Source: FEN-1350 sp964643355
GTDB lineage: Bacteria > Planctomycetota > Phycisphaerae > Sedimentisphaerales > Anaerohalosphaeraceae
DNA length: 64,000 bases
Assembly (NCBI GenBank): GCA_964643355.1
Contig: CAZXPW010000007.1
Location: 47,855 to 111,854, forward strand
Reading direction: 5' to 3'
Below, piece by piece: positions 63,622 through 64,000 of this stretch (its first letter is position 1; each line of letters opens with the position of its first letter). A program made the position numbers and the translations under genes. A model generated the notes under the pieces. The model ran no database searches. It was not told the DNA's origin and saw only the letters and a list, made by a program, of their open reading frames with translations.

Positions 63622-63651
63622 ATTATAGGATTTTGGATGGGGATCTGTCAA
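63622..63651 (-). promoter_or_regulatory. consensus promoter of the PEP-CTERM gene
   Basis: On minus, TTGACA (63646-63651) and TATAAT (63622-63627), both perfect, are 18 bases apart, with a leader of about 94 bases to 63521. Confidence 0.8.
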
Positions 63652-64000
63652 GGGAAATCGCGAATTCCCGCGGTTTTCCGGCATTCATTTTCAGGTTCCA
63701 CCAATGGTTTTCTTTCGCCAAATACGGATGCTTATCCTCGTTTATTTAGCAGGAATGAGCCAAATGGTGAGGTCAATGGAGTGAAAATCGGGGTTTTGGG
63801 GTTTGTAAGTCAATTCATCCCAACAGGTTACAAGCGTTTCCCGTTGTTTCCTTTGTTACCGTTTTCACAAACCCTTGCCACGCCTACGGCTACAAGCGAT
63901 TTCTCCGATCCTACATGGCCTTTTGACTGATCTTATTGTCAAGTCGAAATATCGGGTAATTAGCAAGGATTCAGGATGTGGGATATAGTCTATTGGATTT
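63652..64000. other. gene-free end of window
   Basis: About 350 bases beyond the PEP-CTERM promoter. The plus-strand frame ending at 63930 has no signal, motif or ribosome-binding site and looks accidental. CGCTTGTA occurs twice about 70 bases apart on minus. I see nothing I can name here. Confidence 0.4.

Noticed and set aside
63520..63930. 136-codon plus frame at the window end
   Set aside because: It starts inside the PEP-CTERM gene on the other strand, crosses that gene's promoter and has no motif.

Overview
The window looks like a chromosomal segment of a Planctomycetota bacterium, most likely class Phycisphaerae and close to Sedimentisphaerales. This is inferred from gene content, not from a marker gene. 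The signs are LamG and other secreted proteins ending in dockerin-like Asp/Asn-rich motifs, a PEP-CTERM protein, two prepilin-like proteins with FTLxELLVVVxI leaders, a XylR-type sugar sensor fused to an AraC helix-turn-helix, and three VCBS/FG-GAP proteins ending in ASPIC/UnbV. I see no insertion sequence, integrase, phage gene or CRISPR array.

Layout. 1-9.3 kb: housekeeping genes (purH, metK) mixed with a PQQ-like propeller, a PhoPQ-type esterase-like secreted protein, a DUF547 lipoprotein and a XylR regulator. 9.5-21.5 kb: a glycan-degradation region with a prepilin-like protein, a GH127 enzyme, a LamG/dockerin-like protein, tRNA-Val and tRNA-Lys, and a minus-strand operon of C45 hydrolase, GH36-like galactosidase and PIG-L deacetylase. 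21.9-29.3 kb: a thioester alpha-2-macroglobulin overlapping pbpC. 29.4-46.6 kb: two convergent operons of multiheme cytochromes, VCBS/UnbV proteins, a propeller, TPR proteins and two orphan solute-binding lipoproteins, probably a cell-envelope redox system. 47-54 kb: a membrane methyltransferase-like protein, accA, tyrA, a serine hydrolase lipoprotein, tRNA-Ser and a PQQ-like propeller. 53.9-60.6 kb: a tight cluster of an Fe-S protein, a radical SAM protein, a DUF116-polyprenyl synthase fusion and two terpene-cyclase-fold proteins. 60.8-64 kb: tRNA-Gln, a dockerin-like secreted protein, a prepilin-like protein and a PEP-CTERM protein.

The two best candidates for undescribed systems are the isoprenoid cluster (53937-60592) and the redox/UnbV region (29464-46572). 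The first has a chain-length synthase, two cyclase-fold proteins, a radical SAM enzyme and a dedicated Fe-S donor, but no squalene synthase nearby. The second contains a decaheme fusion protein whose first eight hemes are two copies of one tetraheme module with identical spacing, a protein with a hydrazine-synthase-alpha-like haem domain, and binding proteins with no transporter. Two short non-ORF fragments, a LamG C-terminus at 62670-62888 and a dockerin-like tail beside tRNA-Ser at 52169-52300, appear to be remains of lost surface-protein genes.
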